Assembly: GCA_002163245.1 (NCBI GenBank)
Contig: MAAL01000191.1
Coordinates: forward strand, 1 to 64,000
Length of the DNA stretch: 64,000 nucleotides
Direction of reading: 5' to 3'
Source: Gammaproteobacteria bacterium 42_54_T18
Lineage (GTDB): Bacteria > Pseudomonadota > Gammaproteobacteria > Pseudomonadales > Ketobacteraceae
Below, one piece after another: positions 1 to 9,500 of the stretch (position 1 is its first letter; each line of letters starts with the position of its first letter). The notes under the pieces were generated by a model. It was given only the letters and a program-made list of their open reading frames with translations. It had not been told where the DNA came from and made no database searches. Both the position numbers and the translations under genes were made by a program.

Positions 1-1079
1 GAACCTTTTTGATCGAAGAAATTTGTACGATTTGTTCTCGCCACCAATTGATGACGAGCCAGATAAAAACAAACAGTTGTCGATGTTATGAAACTGTGGG
101 ACAGCAGTGATCCATTATATGTCCAATTTTCAGCCAACTCAGTTTCATATTTCAAATAGGGAACCCATGTTCGCCACGTCAGCTCATTAAGCTCATGAGA
201 AACCCCACCAACACCTTCCCAAAATTCTCCTAAACCGCCTTCTGTGTACAGCAAAATCATGCCAGCAGATAACCCACGTAAAACCCCACTATCCACCCGC
301 TGCTGTATATTAAAAAATATACTTTCTTGGTCATCCCAATACCGCTGCCTTTCGGTATTTTCAGTGCCAACATAATCCTTCGATGCACTTTTTTTATAAT
401 AACCTCCATTCACTTTAAGCTGACCTTCATCCGTTCGATGAATCATATTACTCATCACACGCTGATCACCATCCTGATTACCAAAGGTCACTTTATTTTC
501 GATGAACATTCCATTCTCATGTAAATCTGCAGACACAATATTAATCACACCATAAAAGGCACTCACCCCATACAGTGATGACCCCGGGCCTCGCAAAAAC
601 TCCACACGTTCAGCAAAAAACAACGGTAACTCTTCTTCTGTGTGCGCCTTATTTGCCCGACCATGATTAATGGGAATACCATCAATCATAAGAAGATGTT
701 TATTATTTTCAAAACTAGCGGCCTTCTCACCTCGCGTTTCAAACACCTTTTCACCAAAAATACTGTAGGTGCTATACCCTGGGGTAATATTCGCAAGATC
801 GGCAAGCGTGTAATATCCCAGTCGCCCAATATCAGCCTGGCTATAACTGGTGACAATCCCTGGCGCATCCGCGGCACTTTGTAGACGCTTTGACGCAACA
901 ATGACATTGATGGACAACAGTTCATCCAAAGACAGTGACATCAACTGATCTATTTCAAGTTCATCTTCTGAGGAATCAACACCCGCCAGAGCACTACCGG
1001 TAAAACAGAAAATACCTAACGCAAAAACATAGGCGGTAATGCCAGGTAACGGTATTAAACGAACATTACTTAACAACAT
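1..1079 (-). CDS. TonB-dependent outer-membrane receptor, N-terminal part (cut by window edge)
   Basis: The reading frame opens at an ATG whose first base is 1079 and stays open to base 1, so about 360 residues are visible. The N-terminus is a clear Sec signal peptide with a hydrophobic stretch ending in GSALAG. A plug domain follows: DELLSINVIVASKR resembles a TonB-box/plug start, and later come LADLANITPGYS, DGIPINHGR and VEFLRGPGSSLYGVSAFYGVINI, the hallmark plug motifs (quoted in pieces). The start overlaps the last 14 bases of the upstream histidine kinase, which suggests translational coupling. It is the last visible gene of a set with a response regulator, a YfiR-like protein and a kinase. 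The ligand is unknown. The first ~100 bases read poorly as beta-strands, so I cannot exclude a frameshift near the edge. Confidence 0.85.
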   Translation of the reverse strand, partial: MLLSNVRLIPLPGITAYVFALGIFCFTGSALAGVDSSEDELEIDQLMSLSLDELLSINVIVASKRLQSAADAPGIVTSYSQADIGRLGYYTLADLANITPGYSTYSIFGEKVFETRGEKAASFENNKHLLMIDGIPINHGRANKAHTEEELPLFFAERVEFLRGPGSSLYGVSAFYGVINIVSADLHENGMFIENKVTFGNQDGDQRVMSNMIHRTDEGQLKVNGGYYKKSASKDYVGTENTERQRYWDDQESIFFNIQQRVDSGVLRGLSAGMILLYTEGGLGEFWEGVGGVSHELNELTWRTWVPYLKYETELAENWTYNGSLLSHSFITSTTVCFYLARHQLVARTNRTNFFDQKG

Positions 1080-2685
1080 GGTTTTCCCTTTCTGGAAAAT
1101 CAATCTCAAACGAAAGCCCTTCACTAAGCTCGCTTTTTGCGACGACATTTCCGTTAAGCGCCTGAGTCACTAAGTTATACACAACATGCGCACCCAAACC
1201 GCTACCACCATGACCTCTTCGCGTTGTATAAAACGGATCAAAAATACGCGATAACGCATCCGCATCCATGCCGATACCATCATCACTATAGGTAAGGGAA
1301 ATACGTTGATCCCGCTTAGTGATCGAAATAGTTATCACTCCCTTATCAACACCCTCAAACCCGTGAATAAGTGAATTCATAATAAAATTAGTCAGTATCT
1401 GTGATAGAGCACCTGCGTGGCAGCGAACTTTCAAACCTGGAGCGCATTGCAATTCCACCTTATGCTCCGTTTTTTTAAGCTGCGGCCGTAAAGACATCAA
1501 TATTTCGTGTAAATAGTCCGCCATCAAAATGGTACGTACACTATCACTGGATTGATCCACCGCTACCTGCTTAAAACTTTTCACCAAATCCGCTGCACGC
1601 CCCAGATTATTAAACGTTATATCCACACACTCATTGGCATTCACCAAAAATCGATCAAGGTCTTGTGGTCGTAACGTTTTGGCTCGATGTTCCGATTCAA
1701 GCTGGGCGACCAATTCCCCCATATGGCTTACAGCCGTCACACCAATACCAACGGGTGTATTAATTTCGTGAGCAATTCCCGCCACCAAACCACCTAACGA
1801 TGCCATTTTTTCTTGTTCAACCAGTTTATTTTTTGACTGACTTAATTGATCCAACGTTGCCAATAAGTTTTGATTGGCTAATTCCAATGCAACCGTTCTC
1901 TTTTTTACCGTTTCTTCAAGGCCCATATTTAGTTGTCGAATATCTAGCTTTGCCTGCCTCTGCTGACGATCATGAGTTTCAATTTCATCCAGCATAGCGT
2001 TAAAACCTAATGCCAAATGAGAAAACTCATCATTCCCAGTGCTATCTGCTCGCAAAGAATAATCTTTATTAATACTAATTTCTTCCGTCACATCTACCAG
2101 CAATCTCAATGGGCGCAATAATATCGCCTGATATTTTAATGCAATGATTAATGCCAATAACAAACACACAATCATGATAACAACAACAGTCCCAATGATT
2201 TCTAATTGGAACCTCCCTAGCTCATCAAATACCGAATACACGTACAAATACCCTACTGTTTCCCGATCCAACAAAATGGGATGAGTCAAGTAATGCTTCT
2301 CACCAAAAAATTCCGGTGTAATATACTCACGAATATCTTTATGTACATAATGCTCCCCCCCTTCAGGGTAACGTGCGACAAACACCAACCCCTCTAATTC
2401 ATCAAGCCGATACACTTCAGCTTCTTTCACTGCCGGTCGTGTTTTTAATGATGTTAATAACCGTTGCGCAGAGTCGCTGTCATCAAACACCAACATAGGA
2501 ATAAGATTAAATGACAATATTTCCATATTCGATAACGTTGATGATTCCAAGCTATTTCTAAAGCTTTTAACCTGAACCACTGTCAAACCGACAGATGCCA
2601 TCAATAGTGAAATAAACGTTACGCTGATCATCAACCCTATAAGCTTTGCTTTAAAAGAGCTAAATATGTGAGATTTATATTTCAT
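1066..2685 (-). CDS. Membrane sensor histidine kinase (HAMP, HisKA, HATPase)
   Basis: A protein of about 539 residues with a transmembrane helix at ~14-38, a periplasmic sensor of ~125 residues, a second helix at ~164-187, a HAMP linker (~188-240) and a coiled coil (~245-295). The H-box is AHEINTPVG with the phospho-accepting His near residue 307. The ATPase part has NFIMNSLIHG (N box), DDGIGM (G1), FDPFYTTRRG (F box) and GGSGLGAHVV (G2). I prefer the ATG at 2685 over the GTG at 2688, because a purine-rich GGGGAGGGG lies at the right distance before it. It probably phosphorylates the REC-DUF3369 protein encoded upstream in the same set, linking a periplasmic signal to c-di-GMP turnover. The pairing is inferred from neighbourhood only. 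Confidence 0.9.
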   Translation of the reverse strand: MKYKSHIFSSFKAKLIGLMISVTFISLLMASVGLTVVQVKSFRNSLESSTLSNMEILSFNLIPMLVFDDSDSAQRLLTSLKTRPAVKEAEVYRLDELEGLVFVARYPEGGEHYVHKDIREYITPEFFGEKHYLTHPILLDRETVGYLYVYSVFDELGRFQLEIIGTVVVIMIVCLLLALIIALKYQAILLRPLRLLVDVTEEISINKDYSLRADSTGNDEFSHLALGFNAMLDEIETHDRQQRQAKLDIRQLNMGLEETVKKRTVALELANQNLLATLDQLSQSKNKLVEQEKMASLGGLVAGIAHEINTPVGIGVTAVSHMGELVAQLESEHRAKTLRPQDLDRFLVNANECVDITFNNLGRAADLVKSFKQVAVDQSSDSVRTILMADYLHEILMSLRPQLKKTEHKVELQCAPGLKVRCHAGALSQILTNFIMNSLIHGFEGVDKGVITISITKRDQRISLTYSDDGIGMDADALSRIFDPFYTTRRGHGGSGLGAHVVYNLVTQALNGNVVAKSELSEGLSFEIDFPERENHVVK

Positions 2686-2696
2686 CACCCCTCCCC

Positions 2697-3269
2697 CTAA
2701 AGCGTCTTAGCTAACACACGAAGGCGAGACTCTAATTTTACGTCGCTGCCCTCCAATGCATCAGGATTAATGACTATATTGATTTTTGACTTTACCAAAA
2801 TCAAAGCAAGCATACCGCCGCCTTTGAGAAAGTCCCGTGTTCTACCAATTAACAATGTTTTTTGTCGTAACAACTGAATTTCACTATCAGAAAGCTGATC
2901 CCATTCCCCGTTCATCGAAAATAAAATGTGACATCCCCCTGCTACTGACTGTTTTTCTAACAATTCATTGCTCGTCCTAAATGATTGGATTTTTATAGAT
3001 CGGCCTTTGGATTTTCGTGAAGTAAAGTGTTGTAACTGAGGTAACAATCCAGATCGATCCTTACCAAGTACGCAAATTAACAACACATCACCCTGATGGC
3101 TAAATGTTGATTCGGGCCAGGATACAAATCGTGATATTTGATAGATAACCGCTGCGGTTAATTTTGTCTGTTTAGCCACACTACTCGCAGCATTGACAGA
3201 TGGGCACAGAAAGACCGCACCTAAGGCAAACAAGATAAACCGAAAATAACACACCCGGCATATCGGCAT
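2697..3269 (-). CDS. YfiR-like (DUF4154) periplasmic protein
   Basis: A 190-residue protein with an N-terminal signal peptide (hydrophobic FILFALGAVFLC, processing near VNAAS). After it comes the YfiR/DUF4154 pattern: an AAVIYQISRFVSWPES start (compare 'yLynFakFveWP'), a central ILF segment, and the C-terminal GGGMLALILVKSKINIVIN and LESRLRVLAKTL blocks. YfiR of Pseudomonas is a periplasmic repressor of the diguanylate cyclase YfiN. Of its two disulfides, the Cys of LLICVLG and the Cys of GGCHILF could form the first; the second pair is absent. It lies 5 bases after the HD-GYP gene and just before the kinase, so it may act as periplasmic partner of that kinase or of the receptor. That role is inference. 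Confidence 0.75.
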   Translation of the reverse strand: MPICRVCYFRFILFALGAVFLCPSVNAASSVAKQTKLTAAVIYQISRFVSWPESTFSHQGDVLLICVLGKDRSGLLPQLQHFTSRKSKGRSIKIQSFRTSNELLEKQSVAGGCHILFSMNGEWDQLSDSEIQLLRQKTLLIGRTRDFLKGGGMLALILVKSKINIVINPDALEGSDVKLESRLRVLAKTL

Positions 3270-3274
3270 ATTTT

Positions 3275-3775
3275 TTAATCCGAATACTGTTTCTGAATAT
3301 CTAAAATATCGTCTAACCGACGAATAAAACCTTGAATAATAGTAGGATCAAAATGAAAGCCACTTTCTTTTTTCAACAATGCAATAGCATCATCCATTGC
3401 CCAAGCTTTTTTATAACAACGCTTGTTCACCAACGCATCAAACACATCTGCTACCGCAACAATACGCCCCAACACATGAATATTCTCCCCTTTGACTCCT
3501 CGAGGATATCCAGTGCCATCCCATTTTTCATGATGATCCCGAGCAATATACGCAGCAAAATCCATAATTTCCCGCCCAGACCCTTTTAACATATCATGCC
3601 CCATATCCACATGGGTCATCATGATACTCCATTCATTGGAATTAAGTTTTCCCGGCTTATTCAATACATGATCTGGCACACCAATCTTTCCAATATCATG
3701 TAATGGTGCAGCGATTTTAACACGCAACGCAAACTCTTCACTGTACCCAAGGTCTTTCGCCAAAACGTAACTCAT
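3275..3775 (-). pseudogene. HD-GYP domain cut off from its response regulator by an in-frame amber codon
   Basis: The reading frame carries an HD-GYP phosphodiesterase core: HDIGKIGVPD (HD), a His in MTHVDMGHDML, DHHEKWDGTGYPRG (HH and GYP) and IVAVADVFDAL (the last metal-ligand Asp). The first available ATG is at 3775. Reading upstream in the same frame, the 12 codons before it encode QETGNHIRRVAK, directly preceded by TAG and then by the REC-DUF3369 protein. Those 12 codons hold the Glu and His (ExxxH) that complete the trinuclear metal site in HD-GYP enzymes such as PmGH. A protein started at 3775 would lack both. It is therefore probably inactive unless the amber codon is read through or is a sequencing error. 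Confidence 0.75.
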
Positions 3776-3811
3776 TTTCGCAACTCGTCGAATATGGTTC
3801 CCGGTTTCTTG

Positions 3812-3814
3812 CTA
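3812..3814 (-). other. In-frame amber stop inside the REC-DUF3369-HD-GYP gene
   Basis: On the minus strand the codons read GAA AAC CGA TAG CAA GAA ACC GGG. The family consensus here is roughly ETR-S/K-x-ETGNH, so TAG most likely replaces a sense codon such as TCG or AAG by a single base change. No base is inserted or deleted: the 12 codons to the next ATG keep the same frame. The base context TAG-CAA is the one known from leaky stop codons of tobamoviruses. That is only a coincidence until tested. Confidence 0.8.
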
Positions 3815-4828
3815 TCGGTTTTCTACCGCCTCACCAAGCCGATACACCATCTCTTTTTGAGTTTGCTCTAAATCATCCCGCAGAATATGATTCTCGAAAG
3901 CAATAGAGGCATTACTACAAAACAACTCAACCAACTGTTTATCTAACGCTGATAACTCACCATGATGCTGCAAATAAAGTAAGTGCTGGGTTCCCAACTT
4001 ACTTTCTGAGTACATTACTAAATGCCCCACCTCGAATATATTGTGCCGATCTTGAAGTGCCTTTTCTAGCAACGCCTTTATACTTGCATTCAACAGCTGA
4101 AAATCATCCTTACCCACCTCCTCCTCAAATTCCCCAACGCCGGCCAGAACCTGAAACGAACCATTATCTGCCAAGACAGAAAACCCTGACAATACCTTAA
4201 GAAAAAAAGCATCCCGATTAATTCCGAGCAACGACATGATTTGAATCAATACTGCATTAGTGAATTTTTGCAATGATGTGGTTTCAAAAATCCTAGCGGA
4301 TGACTCTATCACCATCTCCAGTCCAACTCGATTCGCATCAAGACGAATAATATCCCGATAACCACGCAAGGCTGAACACATTAATGTATGAAGCTTAACA
4401 TCCGTCAGCTCCGTTTTATCTTTATAATCATTGATATCATAATCACGAATGACCGATTTTTCAGGAGCGTAACCCGGCTGCCCAGTACGCAAAATTAATC
4501 TGATTTGGTTATTGTCTAATTCTCCCCGAATATACCGCACCAAATCCAAGCCAGCCTCATTGGTTTCCATCACCACATCCACAAGGCACACCGAAATCGA
4601 CAATTCCCTATTAAGTATCTCTTTCGCTTCTAATGCACTATAGGCGTTAAAAAAACGCAGCGGGCGTCCCTCCCACTCAAAGTCTGCCAACACCAACTTG
4701 GTGACACTGTGGACTTCTGGCTCATCATCAACAATCAGAACATTCCAAGGAGCTTCGTTATTTTCCCTAATATCATCATCCTGACCGTATTCATCTTCCG
4801 AAAATAGCAGATCCTCTGGATCAGACAT
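3812..4828 (-). CDS. Response regulator REC-DUF3369, C-terminal HD-GYP lost at an amber codon
   Basis: This 338-residue protein has a receiver domain at ~27-155 (NVLIVDDEPEVHS acidic pocket, phospho-accepting Asp in CLVDVVME, the ILRTGQPGYAPE and YDINDYKDKTELT signatures) and a DUF3369 domain (GAF-like, ~170-320). In this family an HD-GYP phosphodiesterase normally follows. Here the frame ends in LGEAVENR-TAG, and the expected HD-GYP start continues in the same frame after the stop. An upstream acidic leader (EDEYGQDDDIRENNE) precedes REC. Start ATG at 4828. The likely upstream partner is the histidine kinase at 1066-2685. As it stands the regulator would be a receiver plus sensor domain without an enzymatic output. 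Confidence 0.85.
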   Translation of the reverse strand: MSDPEDLLFSEDEYGQDDDIRENNEAPWNVLIVDDEPEVHSVTKLVLADFEWEGRPLRFFNAYSALEAKEILNRELSISVCLVDVVMETNEAGLDLVRYIRGELDNNQIRLILRTGQPGYAPEKSVIRDYDINDYKDKTELTDVKLHTLMCSALRGYRDIIRLDANRVGLEMVIESSARIFETTSLQKFTNAVLIQIMSLLGINRDAFFLKVLSGFSVLADNGSFQVLAGVGEFEEEVGKDDFQLLNASIKALLEKALQDRHNIFEVGHLVMYSESKLGTQHLLYLQHHGELSALDKQLVELFCSNASIAFENHILRDDLEQTQKEMVYRLGEAVENR

Positions 4829-5143
4829 AACAAAAACCTCGCATCATGACACAATAACATCTCCCTAAATCGATGTATTACTCAGATAAGTATAGTGGCT
4901 TTCCCTGAGGTTTCCCCTTTGCCCGCCTAGTGGCTCGTCTTCACTTACAAAACGACACATAGTCATTTTTACGACACCATAATGCGTCAATATATATTTA
5001 TTGATAGTTAATTGATTCTTAAAGGTCTTTTTTTTGACCAATTGTATGCAAGCAGCTAAGTTACTAAGGCTCCATATAACCGTATTGTGAAGTCGTTCAA
5101 AATTTTCTACTATAAACCTAATGCGTTTTATATAGAGTTGATA
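4829..5143. other. Divergent intergenic region
   Basis: About 315 bases separate the minus-strand response regulator from the plus-strand HD-GYP-like gene (if that starts at 5144). The right half is very AT-rich (4981-5040) and should hold promoters for one or both genes. A short GGTC/GACC inverted repeat around a run of eight T lies at 5024-5039. I see no RNA gene or further open frame here. Confidence 0.5.
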
Positions 5144-6502
5144 ATGACAGAAAAAAACCTGTACGACCCTTTAAAAGTTGATGCTTACGCTGGACATCTC
5201 GCCAGCGTTAACAAAGTTAAAAATGTTATCGCAACAGACAATATCTGTAACGAGCAGGGAGCAATCCTCATCCCCAAAGGCCAATCTATTAGCGCAGAAG
5301 CCACTGAAAAGATTGTGCGCTTTAAACTTATTCGCCCCTTACATGACACAGTATCCATAGAAAATGAGCTGAACGATACCTCACTCTACAAAGCCTTAAT
5401 GGATGCTATTAAAAAAACCCCTGACCTACTCAGCATGCACAAACAGTTCAACCTTGATTCCATCATTCGTATGCAATGCCACTGCTACAATCGATTCCCT
5501 GTATTACGCCAAAAACTTACCGTGTTATCCATTCAACTGCCAAAGACGTTCGCCAACGTATTAACATCATCATGGCTATGCACGCTAATCGGGTTTCGAA
5601 TGAAACTTTCAGATGACGATCTCAACGCGCTGTTTCTTGCCTCTCTCACGCATGATTTTGGGATGTTACATATCAGCCCCGAGATACTCGACAAAAAAGG
5701 CGACCTTAGCCCTGAAGAGTGGCGACAAATACATGCTCACGTCGTTATCGGACAGAAAATACTGGAAGAAATCCAAGGGCTACCGAAAGCCACCGCTCAA
5801 GCGGTGCTAGAGCACCATGAGCGGTGCGACGGCACAGGGTACCCTACGCAGCGAGACGGAAGTAAATTGGGTCTACTCGGCCAAATAATCGCCATGACCG
5901 ACAGTGTCATTGCCATCTACACCAATCGCTTTATTAAGGAAAATCGCTCCATCCGAGAAATCATTCCCATTTTGCAGGTCAATAACGAAGCTCACTTCTA
6001 CAGAACCTACGAAACCATCGTATTGATTTTACGCCAAAGCGACTTACCACCCAGCAAAACCATTAGCGACGACGAAATCCCCGCGCTCATTGATCGTTTT
6101 AGCGAGGAAGGCAATGTAATGAACCTTCGACTAGGTATTGTAAAAGACGTTATAAACGAATTGGAATACGATGAAAACAACCGCAAGCTAACCGCCCTGC
6201 ACAATGTCTATCGACTTATTATGAACGTTGTCAATGGCGCAGGCATTTTAAGCGATAGCTACAGCCGTTGGCTGGACCAGGTTAAAAAGGAACAACTTGC
6301 CTTTGCCTACCAAGAAGCTGAAGACGCTATGCAGATGTTAAAAGAACTGCAATTTCACATGAAACGTCTCACCCGCATGCTGCACCTTTATGCAAAAAAC
6401 AACTGCAAGGATAAGAACACCCAAACACTCATCGCTAAATCGCTGAAAAAAATCAGCCAAGTAGACGCCTCACTAATGAAAGCGCCAGCCCTGACGGAAT
6501 AA
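5144..6502 (+). CDS. HD-GYP-like protein with an incomplete metal site
   Basis: The preferred start is the ATG at 5144 (GAG six bases upstream), giving 452 residues; a GTG at 5087 would add 19. Numbered from the GTG, residues ~165-285 form an HD-GYP-type core: SLTHDFGMLHISPE (HD kept, but the usual K of HDxGK is M), HAHVVIG, LEHHERCDGTGYP and IIAMTDSVIAI. The ExxxH helix expected ~35 residues before HD is not recognisable, so two metal ligands seem missing. The C-terminal third is helical and of unknown function. It converges on the NRPS-PKS gene with 10 bases between the stops. c-di-GMP hydrolysis is doubtful; binding or a structural role is possible. Confidence 0.75.
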   Translation: MTEKNLYDPLKVDAYAGHLASVNKVKNVIATDNICNEQGAILIPKGQSISAEATEKIVRFKLIRPLHDTVSIENELNDTSLYKALMDAIKKTPDLLSMHKQFNLDSIIRMQCHCYNRFPVLRQKLTVLSIQLPKTFANVLTSSWLCTLIGFRMKLSDDDLNALFLASLTHDFGMLHISPEILDKKGDLSPEEWRQIHAHVVIGQKILEEIQGLPKATAQAVLEHHERCDGTGYPTQRDGSKLGLLGQIIAMTDSVIAIYTNRFIKENRSIREIIPILQVNNEAHFYRTYETIVLILRQSDLPPSKTISDDEIPALIDRFSEEGNVMNLRLGIVKDVINELEYDENNRKLTALHNVYRLIMNVVNGAGILSDSYSRWLDQVKKEQLAFAYQEAEDAMQMLKELQFHMKRLTRMLHLYAKNNCKDKNTQTLIAKSLKKISQVDASLMKAPALTE

Positions 6503-6512
6503 TATAACCCCG

Positions 6513-9500
6513 CTAACTATCCAGTGTTAATCGCTCAGAAACCAATCGTCGCTTCAAATCAGCTGCTAGATCCGAAACATAAGGAGGGTAATTCATCGTA
6601 ATATGATTACCCTGCACACGATGCACAATAAACTCGCCGCTAACCAATGGCTGCCAGGTTTTATGCGGCGCACTGGGGAAATTTGGCATCGCCTCCGTAT
6701 GACGATAAAACAGCACATCACCATCATAAGGCACAGGGTCATAACTGTAAGTTGCCTCTTGATGGGCTATCCATGTACCAAATAACGGCACTCCCAAATG
6801 TGGAGGTAACGCGCTGCGCTTATCTTCATGTAACGCTTTTTCCAATATGTAATCAATCTGGCCTTTCTCTTCAAAGCGGCGCAGCTCTTCCAAATCCAAT
6901 TCCATCTTATCCTGCATCAAATACTGCAATATTGCTGCACTGTCGGTAAGATGCCTTGGCATATCCTGCGGAGCTGGTGTATCAATCATCACAATTAATG
7001 CAACCCTCTCCCCACTCGCATTTAATTGTTGCGCCATTTCATAAGCAATCAATCCACCAAAAGAGCTACCCCCTAATAAATACGGCGGTTTGGCATCGGT
7101 TAAACGTAATTCATCAATATAAAGCTTAGCAATATCCTTCACTTTATTTAATGGTGTCACATTACCTGCAAGCCCCGGTGCCTGGAATGCATACAGTGGC
7201 TGGTCCGACCCTAAATGTAATCCTAAGTCGCGGTAAAAATAGACTTCTCCACCGATGGGGTGAACCATAAATAACGGCTTCTTCTCTGGGCCACCCTGTT
7301 GAATTAATACCAACGGCGAAGCATGGCCACCCATCGCAGATTCCCCAGCCATATCAGGGTGCAATGAAATCTCTTTAATATGATCTGACAGTTCCGCCAC
7401 AGTAGACTTCTGAATCAAAACATGGGAAGCAATCGGCGCATCAAACAACTCACTTAACCGGTCCACCAAGGTCACCGCGATAAGCGAATCACCACCCAAA
7501 TCAAAAAAGTCATCATAAATACCAATCGCGGTACCACCCAAACAAAAAAGCCAGGCAGCTGCGACTTTTTCTTCGATTTCATCCCGGGGACCGTCAACAG
7601 GCACGTCATCACCTGGCACCTCATCAACCGTATCGTCCGCCAACAACAACGTTCTTTCCCGCTCATCAAATGGCAACAAAGGTCTAGGTTCAACCCAGTA
7701 AGGCTTACGCTCAAAAGGATACGTCGGCAATGGCACACGATATCGCTGCCTAGCGCTATGAAACTCTTCCCAATCAATATCCACATTATTCGCCCACAAT
7801 CGACCCAGCGCCTTTAACAATTGTCGCGTATCAGATATTTCCTCAAACGCGTGACGCATCGTTGCAATCACTAAGTCTTGAGACTGCTTTTTAGCATGTT
7901 GCTTCGCTAACGTTGTTAACACTTTGCTAGGGCCAACCTCCAACAGAATAAACCGTTGGTCAGCACTACTCTCAAACTCTCCCTCACGATCTAATAACGT
8001 ATGTAAACCATCATTAAATCGAACCTCTTTGCGTAAATGTTGTGCCCAATAATCAGCAGAAGTTGCCTGCTCATCGGTAATGTATTTTCCCGTCACTCCA
8101 GAAATAAACGGTATCTTCGGTTTTTGAGGGTTTCTACGCCCTACAGAATTTCTAAATTTCTCTAGCGCAGGCTCCATCATATGAGAGTGAAATGCATGAG
8201 AGGTATGCAGCAAACGATTTTGCACACCATCCTCATTTAACGTGTGCTGTAATTCAATAATAGCTTTTGAATCACCAGAATACACACAACGACTATCACC
8301 ATTAATGGCGGCCAAAGAAATATCATCAGAAAGATAGCGCTTAGCCTCAGCTTCCGGCAACTGTACCGATAACATATTCCCTTCAGGTAAATTCTGAATC
8401 AACTTACCGCGTATCGCCACTAACTCAAGGGCCTGCTCTAAACTAAAGACGCCAGCCAAACAAGCAGCAACATATTCACCAATACTATGACCAATCATAA
8501 TATCCGGTTTGATACCCCAAGCCATTAAGGTCTTAGCCAAAGAATATTCCAGAATAAACAATGACGGCTGTGTAATATAAGTCTGATGTAACCGATCGGT
8601 TTGTGCACTAAAATCCAATACATCAAGATTTTCATACAGGTAAACAAATCGGTCTTTTAGAATATTTCGACAACGCTTCACTTCTTTTCTAAAACCCACC
8701 TCGCCTTTATACAACTGACCTGCCATATTCAAATACTGCGAACCTTGCCCAGAAAACATAAAGACTATTTTTTGTGGAATAGCTTTATAGGTCGTAGTAA
8801 CAACATCTTTATGATGCGGTTTTTCCAATTCCGCGATCGCCTCATCTTCGTTTCGACACACCAAGTAACGACGATAATCAAACCGCTTTCGCCCTACCTG
8901 CAAGCTATAACACACGTTTGAGAAATTAATGTTCTTCGTTGTTTTTAAATAATGCAACAACCGCTGCGTAACCGCCTCTAACGCTGCCGGTGTTTTTGCA
9001 GACAACACCACCATTCGCCAAGCACGAGCTTTTTCTGATGGGCTTTGATTGGGCGACTCTCTTAATACGACATGAGCATTGGTGCCACCAATACCAAATG
9101 AACTGACTCCAGCATACCGGATACCATCAGCAGACCAGTCCTTTAATTCCGTATTGACATAAAACGGGGTTTTCTCAAAATTTATTTTTGGATTATTTTT
9201 TTGATAATGCAGCGTCGGTGGTAACTTTTCTTGCTCCATGGCTTTTGCCACTTTAATTAACCCCACCACCCCCGACGCAGCATCTAAATGCCCGATATTG
9301 GTTTTAACCGACCCGATTGCACACGGGTCACGCTGTAACGCCTCCGTTCGAAACGCCTCACTTAGCCCTTCAATTTCAATGGGGTCACCCATCGGTGTTC
9401 CAGTCCCATGGGTTTCAATATAACTGATATCATCTGGTGACATATCCGCACTCGCGATTGCAGATAAGACCACCTTCGCCTGACCTTCCACCGCCGGAGA

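Noticed and set aside
642-925. Open frames on both strands inside the partial receptor gene
   Set aside because: They lie antisense or out of frame to a well-supported TonB-dependent receptor and show no motif or ribosome site.
3275-4828. Frameshift as the cause of the split response regulator
   Set aside because: The distance between the stop and the next ATG is exactly 12 codons in the same frame and encodes the missing consensus, so a nonsense codon is the explanation.
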